Numbered from the stretch's first letter, positions 48,973 to 58,802 are shown. The stretch is DNA of 64,000 bases from Verrucomicrobiota bacterium (GCA_016235555.1 JACRKC010000021.1:1-64000), one strand, 5' to 3'. Numbers and translations are program-made. Notes: a model not told the origin generated them from the letters alone.

Positions 48973-51090
48973 ATGAAGTTTTTCGGCCTCCACTGGATCG
49001 ACTGCGCCATTTTGCTCGCCTACATCGTTGCCGTCCTCGCCATCGGGAAGATCTTTTCCCACGGCGTGAAGGATGGGAAGGATTTCTTCCTCGGCGGACG
49101 CTCGCTCGGCAAGTGGCTCCAGTTTTTCCTGAGCTTCGGCAACATGACCGACCCCGGCCAGGCCGCCACGACGGCCAGCTCCGTTTACCGGCAGGGCGCC
49201 GGCGGCGCGTGGCTCGCGCTCATCACGCTGTTCCTCACGCCCTACTACTGGTTCATGAACGTCTGGTTCCGCCGCGTGCGGCTCACGACGATGGCGGATC
49301 TCTTTGCCGACCGTTTCGGCAGCACGTTTCTCGCGACGCTCTACGCGATCACGATGCTGATGGTGGCGATCGTCGGCGTGATCGCGGGCGGGAACGTCGT
49401 CGCGCTGAAGACGCTCCAGCCGCTCATGGTGAAAGATCCGGCGATCTACTCGGTGGAGGAGAAACAGCGCGTGGCCGACTACCATGAGTTCGCCGAGCTG
49501 CGGAAACAGCGCCAGGCCGCACCGCTCCCCGAGGTGACGGCGAAGCGCTACGACGAGCTCAACGATTATTACAAACGCGGCGCGCTCCAGCCTTACGTGA
49601 GCTACCTCAAACCCGTCGCGTTCTACCTCGTGTCGACCGGGCTCGTGGCGATCTTCATCATGCTCGGCGGCCTCAAGGCCTCCGCCGTCGTCGACGCCAT
49701 CCAGGCGATCCTCGTCGTGCTGATTTCGGTGATCTTGATTCCGTTCGGGCTGGCGCGAATAGGCGGTTTCACGGCGCTGCACGAGAAAGTGCCCGCGGTG
49801 ATGTTCAACCTGTTCGGCGGCGACACGGCCTCGGAATACACGTGGTATTCGATCGGTGCGCTGTTGCTCGTGCAGTTGATCGGGATCGGCGGCACGCAGG
49901 GCAACATGGCGATCTCGGGTTCGGCCAAGGACGAATTTGCCGCGCGGCTCGGCGCCGTGACCGGCGGCTTCGGCAAGCGCTTCGTCACGATCGCGTGGGC
50001 CTTCTGCGGCTTGATCGCGATCGCCCTGTTTGGTCCGAGCCTCTCCGATCCGGATCAGGCGTGGGGCCTGATGACGCGTGAGCTGCTGCCGGTGGGGCTG
50101 ATCGGTCTCATGATCACGGGCATCCTCGGCGGGAAAATCGCGCTGCTCGGCGCGCAGTCCGTGGTGCTCTCCGGCCTCGTGGTGAAAAACCTCTACGAGC
50201 CCCTCGTGCGCGGCCGCTCGGAGCGGCATTACATGATCGTGGCGCGCCTCGCGGTGCCGGCGCTGCTCGCCGCGGGCGTGCTTGTCGGGTTGTTCCTCAA
50301 CAGCATCGTGGCGATCCTGAAGTTCGCGATCGTGTTGCTGTTGGTGTGGGGCGTGCCGATCACGACGCTGTTTCTCTGGCGGCGCGTGACGGAGCGGGCC
50401 GTGGTCGTGCAGGTGATCGCCACCCTGCTGCTGATCGCGGTGGTGCCGGCCGTGGTGCCGGCGATCCCGTCGCTCGCCCGTTCGGAAAAACTCACGCTGC
50501 TCACACGCGAGCGCGTCGCGACCACGCAGGTGGCGGCGACGTCGGCCGAGGTGAAGGCCGGGCTCGCGCCGAAAGAGGGTGCGACCATCACCAAGACGCG
50601 CCGCATCGAGCCGGTGTCGGTGTTCTTCGAGGAGGGCATCGTGCGGGTCGACCCGAAGGACCCGAACTCGCCGAAGACCGGCAAGGGCCTGTTCCGCCCG
50701 GAGGTGTGGCTGCTGTCGGCGGTGGGCTGCGATGTCGCCGGCTTCAACTCGGCGCAGCTGCTCACGACCCGTTACCTGGTGGATTTCCTGCTGCCGGTGG
50801 TGATCCTCATCGCGATGAGCCTGCTGACGCAACCGACCGATCCGGTGCGCGTGGCGCGCTTTTATGCGCGGATCAAGACGCCGGTGGCCGCGACGCTCGA
50901 CGAGGACGCGAAGGCGGTGGAGGCGAGCTACGCCGATCCGACGCGCTACGATCACCTGAAGCTCTGGCCGGATTCGAACTGGGAGTTCACCAAGTGGGAC
51001 AAAGTCGACGCGATCGGCTTCGCCTGCTGCTGCGGCCTAGTGGTGGTGGTGCTGCTCGTCTTCAAGGCGGTCGTGACGATCGGGGGCTGA
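48973..51090 (+). CDS. Sodium:solute symporter family transporter
   Basis: 705 residues, longer than the usual 480-600. The N-terminal half has SSF features: F-F-L-G-G-R-S-L-G-K-W near residue 40 and a T-D-P-G-Q-A-A-T-T-A helix start. Two long hydrophilic inserts (about residues 160-200, and the region around 510-580) lie between helices and explain the extra length. Likely imports sugars, organic acids or amino acids with sodium. The ATG at 48973 places the first helix immediately. It precedes the PepE-like gene by 127 bp with a palindrome between. Confidence 0.85.
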   Translation: MKFFGLHWIDCAILLAYIVAVLAIGKIFSHGVKDGKDFFLGGRSLGKWLQFFLSFGNMTDPGQAATTASSVYRQGAGGAWLALITLFLTPYYWFMNVWFRRVRLTTMADLFADRFGSTFLATLYAITMLMVAIVGVIAGGNVVALKTLQPLMVKDPAIYSVEEKQRVADYHEFAELRKQRQAAPLPEVTAKRYDELNDYYKRGALQPYVSYLKPVAFYLVSTGLVAIFIMLGGLKASAVVDAIQAILVVLISVILIPFGLARIGGFTALHEKVPAVMFNLFGGDTASEYTWYSIGALLLVQLIGIGGTQGNMAISGSAKDEFAARLGAVTGGFGKRFVTIAWAFCGLIAIALFGPSLSDPDQAWGLMTRELLPVGLIGLMITGILGGKIALLGAQSVVLSGLVVKNLYEPLVRGRSERHYMIVARLAVPALLAAGVLVGLFLNSIVAILKFAIVLLLVWGVPITTLFLWRRVTERAVVVQVIATLLLIAVVPAVVPAIPSLARSEKLTLLTRERVATTQVAATSAEVKAGLAPKEGATITKTRRIEPVSVFFEEGIVRVDPKDPNSPKTGKGLFRPEVWLLSAVGCDVAGFNSAQLLTTRYLVDFLLPVVILIAMSLLTQPTDPVRVARFYARIKTPVAATLDEDAKAVEASYADPTRYDHLKLWPDSNWEFTKWDKVDAIGFACCCGLVVVVLLVFKAVVTIGG

Positions 51091-51123
51091 TGAGGACGAC
51101 GTGCTGCCGGATTCCGCATCGTG

Positions 51124-51193
51124 GTAGCCGCCGAGGTGACGAGGCGGGCGACGGCAGTTCAGCGCAAGCCGGCCTCCTTACGCCGGCCGCTAC
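51124..51193. repeat. REP-like palindrome (GTAGCCGCCGAGG type)
   Basis: Starts GTAGCCGCCGAGGTGACGAGG and ends CCTTACGCCGGCCGCTAC. Confidence 0.85.
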
Positions 51194-51217
51194 CTGCGTT
51201 TCAACGTTCGAGCACTC

Positions 51218-52012
51218 ATGATGCGACGATTTCGGTCACTGATTTTTTGCGGCGTGTGTGCCGCCGCGGCCGTGCTGGCCGCGGCCGAATTCCGCACGTC
51301 GCCGCAGGCCTCGGTGATGGTGATCGGCGGCGCCACGATGAGCGGTGAGCATTTCCTCCCCGAGGTGCTCGCGCCGCTACGCGCGCATTTCGCCGGCTGC
51401 AAACGCCTCGCGCTCGTGCTGCACGCATCGCACCCGACGGAACGCGACGCGATGGAGGCGCGGCTGCAGAAGGCCTTCGCCGAGGTGGGTCCGATCACGG
51501 CGATGTCGCTGCACCGGCTCGATGCTGCCAGCGCGCGCGATTTACTGCAGCAGGCCGACGGCATCGTCGTGGGCGGTGGCGAGACCTTTGTGCTGCTCGG
51601 CGAACTCTACCGCACGGGACAGCTCGAACTCATTCGCGAACGGGTTCTCGCCGGCGTGCCCTACATGGGCTCGAGCGCGGGCGCGAATGTCGCCGGCCTG
51701 CTCATCGGCACGACGAACGATTTTCCCACGGCGGAGATTCCGTCGCGTGACGCGCTCGGCGTTTTCCCGGCGGTCATCAACCCGCACCATCCGCTGCCGG
51801 CGGCGAAGGCCGACTACGATTCGCGCGTCGGCAAGCTGAAGGCCTACCTGCGTTTCAATCCCGGTGAGACCGTGCTCGCACTCGCCAACGCTTCCTCCGC
51901 GCGCCTGCACGAGGGCCGGGTGACGATCGTCGGCGGCACGGCGTGGCTGTATCGCGCCGGCGCGGTGCAGCCGCTGCCGGTCGGGCAGGTGGTGCCGGAG
52001 CTCGTGAGGTAG
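51218..52012 (+). CDS. Exported peptidase S51 (dipeptidase E/cyanophycinase-like)
   Basis: 264 residues with a signal peptide (about residues 1-22). Nucleophile Ser153 sits in M-G-S-S-A-G-A-N, the G-G-G-E-T-F loop is at 119-124, and an N-P-H-H-P segment gives the catalytic His at about 190. These are the S51 family elements; PepE itself, which cleaves Asp-X dipeptides, is cytoplasmic, so the signal peptide is unusual and hints at an extracellular peptide- or cyanophycin-degrading role. The final TAG lies inside the GTAG that opens the next palindrome. Confidence 0.8.
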   Translation: MMRRFRSLIFCGVCAAAAVLAAAEFRTSPQASVMVIGGATMSGEHFLPEVLAPLRAHFAGCKRLALVLHASHPTERDAMEARLQKAFAEVGPITAMSLHRLDAASARDLLQQADGIVVGGGETFVLLGELYRTGQLELIRERVLAGVPYMGSSAGANVAGLLIGTTNDFPTAEIPSRDALGVFPAVINPHHPLPAAKADYDSRVGKLKAYLRFNPGETVLALANASSARLHEGRVTIVGGTAWLYRAGAVQPLPVGQVVPELVR

Positions 52013-52082
52013 CCGCGGGAGTCCCTGCCCGCCGGTTCAGGACATTCGCCAAACGCCGGCGGGCAGAGACGCCCGCTGCTAC
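52009..52082. repeat. REP-like palindrome overlapping the peptidase stop
   Basis: Starts GTAGCCGCGGGAGTCCCTG and ends GACGCCCGCTGCTAC; the first TAG is the stop codon of the S51 peptidase gene. Close relative of 45489-45563. Confidence 0.85.
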
Positions 52083-52109
52083 GCCGAGCCATCTCGGGCG
52101 CCGGAGATA

Positions 52110-52263
52110 GGGCGGAGCTCACTTTTTTGCAGCAAGCCGAAAGGTGGGCCGGCTGCTCCGCGGGCGGCCAGGAGCGAGCGGGAATCGTCGCGCGCTGGCC
52201 GGGCGCGGAGCGCCCGGCCCACCCTGCGATGCGGGCACATCGCAGGAAACCGAGATGCGCCCC
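52110..52263. repeat. Composite palindrome of the GGGCGCATCTCA family
   Basis: Third copy: a left end near GGGCGGAGCTCACTTTTT and a right end CGAGATGCGCCC, with a GTGGGCCGG...CCGGCCCAC inner stem. The gap 52013-52363 holds this and the preceding element; no gene seen. Confidence 0.7.
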
Positions 52264-52363
52264 CGGAGAAAGCGCCCGTCCGTGCCAGCTTGCGGCTTGG
52301 CTCATTGCGTGACTTGCTTGGCCTGACCCCGCCCGTGCTTTCACGGCCAACCAAGCCCACCCC

Positions 52364-55204
52364 ATGAACGCGCTTCGCTCCGCTGTGCCGCTGCTTTTCC
52401 TCACATCGATGGTGCGGGCGCAAACGGCGCCTCCGCCCGCGCCGCCGCAGCAGGGCGCCGCACCCACCGGCGAGACCGTCACCCTCTCGGCCTTCGAGGT
52501 GCGCAGCGAGTCGGACACCGGCTACGTGGCGTCTTCCGCGATGTCCGGCACGCGCACCAACGAGCTGCTCGAGAACATGCCCAACTCGATCTCGGTGATG
52601 ACGCAGGAGTTTCTGCAGGACCTCGCGATGAACAGCTACTTCGACGCGGTCGATTTCGCGATGAACGCCGAGAACATCGCCAACGATCTCGGCACGGTCG
52701 GCGCCGTCGTGGGCAACCGCGGCGGCAACCAGGTCAACATCCGCGGCCTCGCCAGCGTGCGCCAGCTGCGCGACGGCTTTCCGTGGTATCTCTCGACCGA
52801 CAGCTACAACACGGAGCGCATCGAATTCAGCCGCGGCCCCGGCGGGCTGGCCTACGGCGACGTCGATGCCGGCGGCTCGATCAACATCGGCAGCAAACGA
52901 GCGAACTTCCAGCGCCGGGCCAGCGTGCAGGTGCGCTACGACAGCTTCGGCACGCAACGCTACTCGCTCGACACCAACCAGCCGCTCGTGCCCGGCCGGG
53001 CCGGGGTGCGGTTCAACGCGATCAAGTCGGAGGTGGAGATGTTCAAGCAGCGCATGGGCCGCGATCTCGAAGGCTACGCGCTCGCGTTTCGCCTCGAGCC
53101 CTTCAAGGACCGCCGCACGCAGATCGATGTCTTTGGCGAGCGGGGCCACACCACCTACCACCTCGGCCACCTCGGGCCGACGGACAGCCGCATCGCCTAC
53201 CTCCCCGGCACGGGCAACAGCAACCTCGACGCCGACCCGAACCGCGCCGGCACGCAGGTGAACGGCGTCGGCATGCAGCAGCTCCGCGCGCCCACCGCGG
53301 TCGCGCACGCCTTCGTCGAGGTCGGCGGCGTGATCAACAACTGGCAGTCCACGACGACGAACACGTTTCGCATCACGACGACCAACACCGCTGCCGCCGC
53401 GACTTCGGCCACGGACCCCCAGAACCCGAACCGCTACCCGCTGCGCCGCATCCCCGAGAGCATCATTCCCCTGCGCGAGGATTGGGCCGGGCCCGACAAC
53501 AAGATGTCGTCGAAATACCACGCCTACACGGTCGAGCTGAAACACGCGTTCAGCAACCGGCTCAGCGGCCTCGTGGCGTTCAACGCCCAGTTCGACGAGA
53601 CGCAGCGCAAACAGACCTACTCGAGCCTCGCGAGCGTCGGCGGCGTCGCGGGCCGCAGCGTGCACGTCGATGTGAATCCCATTTTGCCCAACCCCAACGG
53701 TGCCGGCACCGTGACCAATCCGAACTACGGCCAGATGTATATTGTGCACGCGCCGCTCTTCAATCCCGACGGCCACGACATCATGGGCTGGCGCGGCCAG
53801 GTGGTCTACGATGCGAAGCTCCCGTGGGGCATCACCCAGCGCATCGTCGCCGGCGTCAATTACCGCCACGAGGAAAACTACCAGGACAACTACGGCTATT
53901 CGCTCACGAAGGAGGAGATCGCGAAGCGCGGCTACACGACGGGCCAGGCGGCTTACTTCAACAACAGCCTCGTCTACCCGATCCACTACCTGCGCGACGG
54001 CAACTCGGACCGCGAGCTCGGCTGGAGCGTGCGCCCCGGCCTCACGCAGTTGTTCCGCCACAACGCCGGCAGCGGCGTCAACCGCCGGCTCGACCAGAGC
54101 CTCATGTCGGGCTCCGTCAATCTCCTCGGCTCCTATTTCGGCGGGCAGGTGCGCACGAGCCTCGGCCTCAGCCGCGACCACTGGTTGCAGAGCGCGAGCC
54201 TCCCGACCACGGCCGACACGACCAACTTCAACCAGCAGACCTTTTTCAACGCCGACGGATCGCGCATCCCCAACGACGGCCTCCGCAAGCTGGACGTGCC
54301 GGTCTTCCCGTTCGCCGACGACTGGAGCACCAACCAGACCTATGGCGCCGTGTGGCACGTGCGTCCCTGGCTCTCGTTCACGGCGGGCTATTTCGAGTCG
54401 TCGCAGTTCTCCGACAATTACGGCACCGACCTCACGGGCGGTGCGCTGATGCCGCTCACGGGTGAGGGCGCCGATTTCAGCGCGCGCCTCAAGCTCCTCG
54501 GCGGCAAGCTGGAGCTGACCGTGACGCGTTTCGCCACGAAGCAGGAAAATCTCAACGCGACGCTCGATGCCGCCGTGCGCGACGAACTCGCGCCGCTGCT
54601 CGCGAAACCGTTCGCCAACCTGGTCGACTACCGCGATCGCACCGCCAAGGGCTGGGAGTTCCAGATCGCCGGCAACATCACGCGCAGCTGGACGGTGCTC
54701 GCCGGCTATTCGAACAACCAGACGGAGTTCACGCGTTTCTTCCCGCTGCTCGGCGCCTTTCTCACCGAAGCGCGTGCCACCGCCAAGGCGCGCGGTCTCG
54801 ACCCTGACGGTGCGACCGCGCTGACGATGCAGTATCTCGAGGATCAGGAGGGGGTGATCTCGCTGACCAAGCGGGCCACGGCCAGCCTGACGACGCGCTA
54901 CAGCTTCACCGAAGGCCGGCTCAAGGGCGCGAACGCCGGCGTCGCCGCCCGCTGGGCGCGGGGCCGGGACCGCGCGGGCGTCACCATCTCCGGCGTGCAG
55001 GTGCTGCCGCCGATCACGACGGAGGCCTACTTGCTGGTGAATCCGTTTGTCAGTTACCGCCGGAAGCTCGGCCGCTACAACGTGACTGCGCAGCTCAACG
55101 TGAACAACGCCTTCGACGTGAAGGTGGACGTGGGCAACGGTTACACGTGGACCCGCTACACCGAGCCGCGGCAGTATGTGACGACCGTGACGGTGGGCTT
55201 CTGA
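52364..55204 (+). CDS. TonB-dependent outer-membrane receptor
   Basis: 946 residues; signal peptide ends near V-R-A-Q. The plug starts at V-T-L-S-A-F-E-V-R-S-E-S-D-T-G-Y and contains N-I-R-G-L; the barrel ends in Phe (V-T-V-G-F). It belongs to the same Opitutaceae-type receptor class as 27298-30789 but is about 220 residues shorter, so a different substrate is likely. It follows the peptidase and symporter genes, which could make it the outer-membrane step of a peptide or glycopeptide uptake set. No SusD partner. Confidence 0.9.
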   Translation: MNALRSAVPLLFLTSMVRAQTAPPPAPPQQGAAPTGETVTLSAFEVRSESDTGYVASSAMSGTRTNELLENMPNSISVMTQEFLQDLAMNSYFDAVDFAMNAENIANDLGTVGAVVGNRGGNQVNIRGLASVRQLRDGFPWYLSTDSYNTERIEFSRGPGGLAYGDVDAGGSINIGSKRANFQRRASVQVRYDSFGTQRYSLDTNQPLVPGRAGVRFNAIKSEVEMFKQRMGRDLEGYALAFRLEPFKDRRTQIDVFGERGHTTYHLGHLGPTDSRIAYLPGTGNSNLDADPNRAGTQVNGVGMQQLRAPTAVAHAFVEVGGVINNWQSTTTNTFRITTTNTAAAATSATDPQNPNRYPLRRIPESIIPLREDWAGPDNKMSSKYHAYTVELKHAFSNRLSGLVAFNAQFDETQRKQTYSSLASVGGVAGRSVHVDVNPILPNPNGAGTVTNPNYGQMYIVHAPLFNPDGHDIMGWRGQVVYDAKLPWGITQRIVAGVNYRHEENYQDNYGYSLTKEEIAKRGYTTGQAAYFNNSLVYPIHYLRDGNSDRELGWSVRPGLTQLFRHNAGSGVNRRLDQSLMSGSVNLLGSYFGGQVRTSLGLSRDHWLQSASLPTTADTTNFNQQTFFNADGSRIPNDGLRKLDVPVFPFADDWSTNQTYGAVWHVRPWLSFTAGYFESSQFSDNYGTDLTGGALMPLTGEGADFSARLKLLGGKLELTVTRFATKQENLNATLDAAVRDELAPLLAKPFANLVDYRDRTAKGWEFQIAGNITRSWTVLAGYSNNQTEFTRFFPLLGAFLTEARATAKARGLDPDGATALTMQYLEDQEGVISLTKRATASLTTRYSFTEGRLKGANAGVAARWARGRDRAGVTISGVQVLPPITTEAYLLVNPFVSYRRKLGRYNVTAQLNVNNAFDVKVDVGNGYTWTRYTEPRQYVTTVTVGF

Positions 55205-55216
55205 AGGTGGAGCCCC

Positions 55217-55404
55217 AGTCGTGGACGAGGCGGGACACCGCGTTTCGCGGACGCGAGGGCTCATACCAGTTACGGTGTGCTTTGAGACTGTAGGCCCGGC
55301 CGGTGGCCGGGCTGCCCGCCCACCGGGCGGGCCTACAAGATCAGGAGTCTCAAAGCGCGCTGTAACTGGTATCAGGCCCGAGGCGGGACGCCTCGTCCAC
55401 GACT
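55217..55404. repeat. Triple-nested palindrome
   Basis: Outer arms AGTCGTGGACGAG and CTCGTCCACGACT (55217-55404) enclose ATACCAGTTACG...TGTAACTGGTAT (55263-55372), which encloses a GTAGGCCCGG...GGGCCTAC stem (55290-55336). Each layer recurs elsewhere in the window in whole or part. Confidence 0.9.
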
Positions 55405-55446
55405 CCATACTTGGCTCGCGCGGATCGGCCGCTACGGTCGCGCGCC

Positions 55447-57975
55447 ATGAGAACTACCCTGTTCCGCGTGCTGGCGATGATGGCGGCGGCCGGCGTGGCG
55501 GCTGCGGCGACGAAGACTCCCGCGACACTGCCCGGTCTCCAGCGCGACGGTTCCGTGCTGCTACCGAACCAGTGGTCGCTGCGCCCGGTGGGACGGCACC
55601 TCGCGGTCGGCGATTTTCCCGTGCAGATCGCGCTGCATCCCGGCGGCGCCTACGCGGCGGTGCTGCACAGCGGCTGGGGACAGCACGAGGTGCGGGTGCT
55701 CGAAGTGAAGGGGCACCGCGAGATTTCGCGGGTCACGCTCGACGAGTCGTTTTACGGCCTCGTCTGGTCACCGGACGGCAAAAAACTCTACGCCAGCGGC
55801 GCCGCGGCGGAGGTGGTGCACGCATTTGATTTCAAAGGCGGCTACCTGACCGAGCATCGGGAACTGGCCGTGCGCCCGGCGCAGGAGCGCGGGGTGCCCG
55901 CCGGTCTCGCCATCACCGGCGATGGCGCGGCGCTTTACGTGGCCGAGTTGTGGGGCCAGCGGGTGACGAAACTCTCCACCACCGATGCGCGCCAGCTCTG
56001 GTCACGCCAGCTCGCCGCGCCGCAGGGCGGCACCGCGATGCAGCACGACGAGGCCCGCACCGACGCCGGGGCGGCGCAGGCCGCGCCGTTTCCCTACACG
56101 TGCCTGGCCGACGAACGCAGCGGCCGCGTGTTCGTGAGCCTGTGGGCGGCGTCCGCCGTGCTCGTGCTCGATGCGAAGACCGGTGCGGAACTCGCGCGCT
56201 GGCCCACCGGTCCGCACCCGTGCGAAATGCTGCTGGCGAAGGACGGCCGGCTTTTTGTCGCCGAGGCGAACCACAACACCGTCGCCATCCTCGACACCGC
56301 CACCGGCCGTCTCACCGAGCGGCTCAGCGCGGCGCTCTATCCCAGCGCCCCGCCGGGCTCGATGCCCAACAGCCTCGCGCTCTCGCCCGATGGCGAGCTG
56401 CTCTTCGTCGCCAACGCCAACAACAACAACATCGCGGTCTTTGACGTCGAGACCACCGGCAAGGCGCGCTCGCTCGGGTTCATCCCGGTGGGCTGGTTTC
56501 CCACGAGCGTGCGCGTCTCACGCGACGGCAAGCACCTCCTCGTCGCCAACGGCAAGGGCAACACCTCGGCGGCCAACCCGCGCGGTCCGTTCCCCGGCAC
56601 GCCCGTGCCGCGCAACCTCCAGGAATACATCGGCGGACTCTTCCAGGGCACGGTCACGCAGATCGACCTGCCGGCGGCGAAGAAGCGCACCGAGCAGTTC
56701 GGCGCGTGGTCGAAGACGGCGTTCGAGTGCTCGCCGCTCGACGCGGCCGGTGCCGCGCGCGGCCAGCGTCCGGCCGGCAACCCGATCCCGGCGAAGGTCG
56801 GTGATCCCTCGCCGATCAAGCACGTGATCTATGTCATTCGCGAAAACCGCACCTACGACCAGGTCTTCGGCGACCTCGAGATCGGCAACGGCGACCCGCG
56901 GCTCTGCCTGTTCCCGGAAAACGTGACGCCCAACGCCCACGCGCTCGCGCGCGAATTCGTGTTGCTCGACAACCTTTACGCGGACGGCGAGGTGAGCGCT
57001 GACGGTCACGAGTGGACGATGGGCGCGATCGCGACCGACTTCGTGGAAAAACACTGGCCGCTCAGCTACGGCCACAACGCGAAAAAGAAATACGACTACC
57101 CCGCCGAAGGCCGCTTCCCGGTCGCGTTTCCCGCCAACGGCTACCTTTGGAACCGCGCCGCCGAGGCCGGCGTGAGCTACCGCAGCTACGGTGAGTTTTG
57201 CACCACGCCGGAACGCGGCCCCGAACTCTCCGCGCCCTCGATCCCGATCCTGAAAGGCCATATCGACCCCTTTTACCGCGCGTGGGATCTCGACTACCCG
57301 GACGTGAAACGGGCCGAGCGCTTCATCGCCGAGCTCCGGCGCTTCGAGCGCGAGGGCGGCATGCCCCGCCTCCAAGTGATGCGCCTCGGCAACGACCACA
57401 CCCAAGGCACGCGTGCCGGCAAGCCCACGCCCACCGCGCAGGTGGCCGACAACGATCTCGCCCTCGGCCGCCTCGTCGAAGCGGTCAGCAAATCGAAGTT
57501 CTGGGCCGACACCGCAATCTTCGTGCTCGAAGACGACGCGCAGAACGGCCCCGACCACGTCGACGCCCACCGCATGCCCGGTTTCGTGATCAGCGCGTGG
57601 AGCAAACGCCGCGCGATCGACTCCACGCTCTACTCGACCACGAGCATGCTCCGCACGATGGAACTCATCCTCGGGCTCCAGCCGATGTCGCAGTTCGACG
57701 CCGCCGCGATGCCGATGTGGGGCTGCTTCGCGGACAAGCCCGACCTCACGCCCTTTACGGCGCGGGCCGCACAGGTCGATCTCGAGGCGAAGAGCACGGC
57801 GATGTCGTGGGGCGCGCGCGAGTCGCAGAAGATGGATTTCTCAGAGCCCGACAAGGCCGACGACATCAAGCTGAACCAGATCGTGTGGCGCAGCGTGCGC
57901 GGCGCCGACAGCCCGATGCCCGCCCCGATCCGCGCGGCGTTCTACAAGTCGCACAAGAAGGATGCGGATGATTAG
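55447..57975 (+). CDS. YVTN beta-propeller and phosphoesterase fusion, second copy
   Basis: 842 residues with a Sec signal rather than a lipobox. The layout matches the gene at 9043: propeller blades (SLALSPDGELLFVAN) followed by the phosphoesterase domain beginning KHVIYVIRENRTYDQVFG, with NDHTQGT and EDDAQNGPDHVD motifs. The acidic and His residues that would bind metal are kept in both copies. The start is the ATG at 55447; the frame is open upstream in repeat DNA. Substrate unknown, perhaps organic phosphate or phospholipid. Confidence 0.88.
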   Translation: MRTTLFRVLAMMAAAGVAAAATKTPATLPGLQRDGSVLLPNQWSLRPVGRHLAVGDFPVQIALHPGGAYAAVLHSGWGQHEVRVLEVKGHREISRVTLDESFYGLVWSPDGKKLYASGAAAEVVHAFDFKGGYLTEHRELAVRPAQERGVPAGLAITGDGAALYVAELWGQRVTKLSTTDARQLWSRQLAAPQGGTAMQHDEARTDAGAAQAAPFPYTCLADERSGRVFVSLWAASAVLVLDAKTGAELARWPTGPHPCEMLLAKDGRLFVAEANHNTVAILDTATGRLTERLSAALYPSAPPGSMPNSLALSPDGELLFVANANNNNIAVFDVETTGKARSLGFIPVGWFPTSVRVSRDGKHLLVANGKGNTSAANPRGPFPGTPVPRNLQEYIGGLFQGTVTQIDLPAAKKRTEQFGAWSKTAFECSPLDAAGAARGQRPAGNPIPAKVGDPSPIKHVIYVIRENRTYDQVFGDLEIGNGDPRLCLFPENVTPNAHALAREFVLLDNLYADGEVSADGHEWTMGAIATDFVEKHWPLSYGHNAKKKYDYPAEGRFPVAFPANGYLWNRAAEAGVSYRSYGEFCTTPERGPELSAPSIPILKGHIDPFYRAWDLDYPDVKRAERFIAELRRFEREGGMPRLQVMRLGNDHTQGTRAGKPTPTAQVADNDLALGRLVEAVSKSKFWADTAIFVLEDDAQNGPDHVDAHRMPGFVISAWSKRRAIDSTLYSTTSMLRTMELILGLQPMSQFDAAAMPMWGCFADKPDLTPFTARAAQVDLEAKSTAMSWGARESQKMDFSEPDKADDIKLNQIVWRSVRGADSPMPAPIRAAFYKSHKKDADD

Positions 57976-58022
57976 TGAGCGGTGCCGGTTCATCGCCCGA
58001 TACTCAGGGGCATCGTCACAAG

Positions 58023-58132
58023 ATAGGGACGGCTCTCCGAGCCGTCCTGAGTTCCACGTAGCGCACGCCTTTGGGCACCTGATGGCGCGACGTTTGTCGC
58101 ACACCCAGGACGCCTCGGAGAGGCGTCCCTAC
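58023..58132. repeat. REP-like palindrome (TAGGGACGGC type)
   Basis: TAGGGACGGCTCTCCGAGCC is mirrored loosely by GGAGAGGCGTCCCTAC, with two inner hairpins (GGCTCTCCGAGCC and GCCTCGGAGAGGC). It lies between convergent genes and may end transcription both ways. Confidence 0.7.
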
Positions 58133-58133
58133 C

Positions 58134-58802
58134 TCAGCCCGCCTTTTTCGACGCCCTGAGCAGCTCCCGCAGTGCATCGGCCGCGATCCAACGGGCGGCG
58201 CGGGAGTCGAGACGCTGAATTCGTTTGGCCTCGGCGATCGCGGCGCGGTGGAGGCGTGGGTTGCGTTTGCCGATCTGGCGCAGGGCCCAGTTGACGGCTT
58301 TCTTCACGAAATTGCGCTCGTCGGTCGCCTCGCGGGTGATGATCGGCAGAAAGCGAAGGAAGATCTCGTCGGGCAGTTCCTTCCGATGCACGGCCATGCC
58401 GGCCATGATCGCGAAGCCGGTGCGTTTCACGAACCCGGCGCGGCGCGCGCTCCACGCGTGCGCGAGCGACTCCGCGAAGGGCGTGCGGTCGAGCAGGAAA
58501 GCGAGGGCGTCGGTCGCAGCCCAGTTGTCGCAGTCGTTGACCCAGGTGCTGGCCTGCGCGCGGGTGAGCTGCTTCGGATCGGCGACGAGGGTGGCGAGCA
58601 CACGGGCTTCCTGGATCGGGTGGGACCAGAGTGCGAGGGCGAGGGCGTGGTCGCGCCGGTGGGCGCGGGCGAGATCGCGGAGCACGGGCATCGCGATGCC
58701 GAGCTGCTCGGCGTGCGAGGTGATGCCGAACCGGCGCTGGCCCTCGACGTTGCGCGGGTTGCGCAGCGTGCGCAGGTGGGCGACGATTTTGGCGGCGATC
58801 AT
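58134..58802 (-). CDS. AlkD-like DNA alkylation repair (HEAT-repeat) protein
   Basis: 222 residues of the AlkD/AlkC superfamily, all-helical HEAT-repeat DNA glycosylases that remove alkylated bases. The SHPIQEARVLATLV and WVNDCDNWAATDAL segments (the latter matches the W-x-x-x-x-D-x-W catalytic surface) and the late VNWALRQIGKRN are characteristic. No signal peptide. Flanked by palindromes on both sides. Confidence 0.85.
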   Translation of the reverse strand: MIAAKIVAHLRTLRNPRNVEGQRRFGITSHAEQLGIAMPVLRDLARAHRRDHALALALWSHPIQEARVLATLVADPKQLTRAQASTWVNDCDNWAATDALAFLLDRTPFAESLAHAWSARRAGFVKRTGFAIMAGMAVHRKELPDEIFLRFLPIITREATDERNFVKKAVNWALRQIGKRNPRLHRAAIAEAKRIQRLDSRAARWIAADALRELLRASKKAG

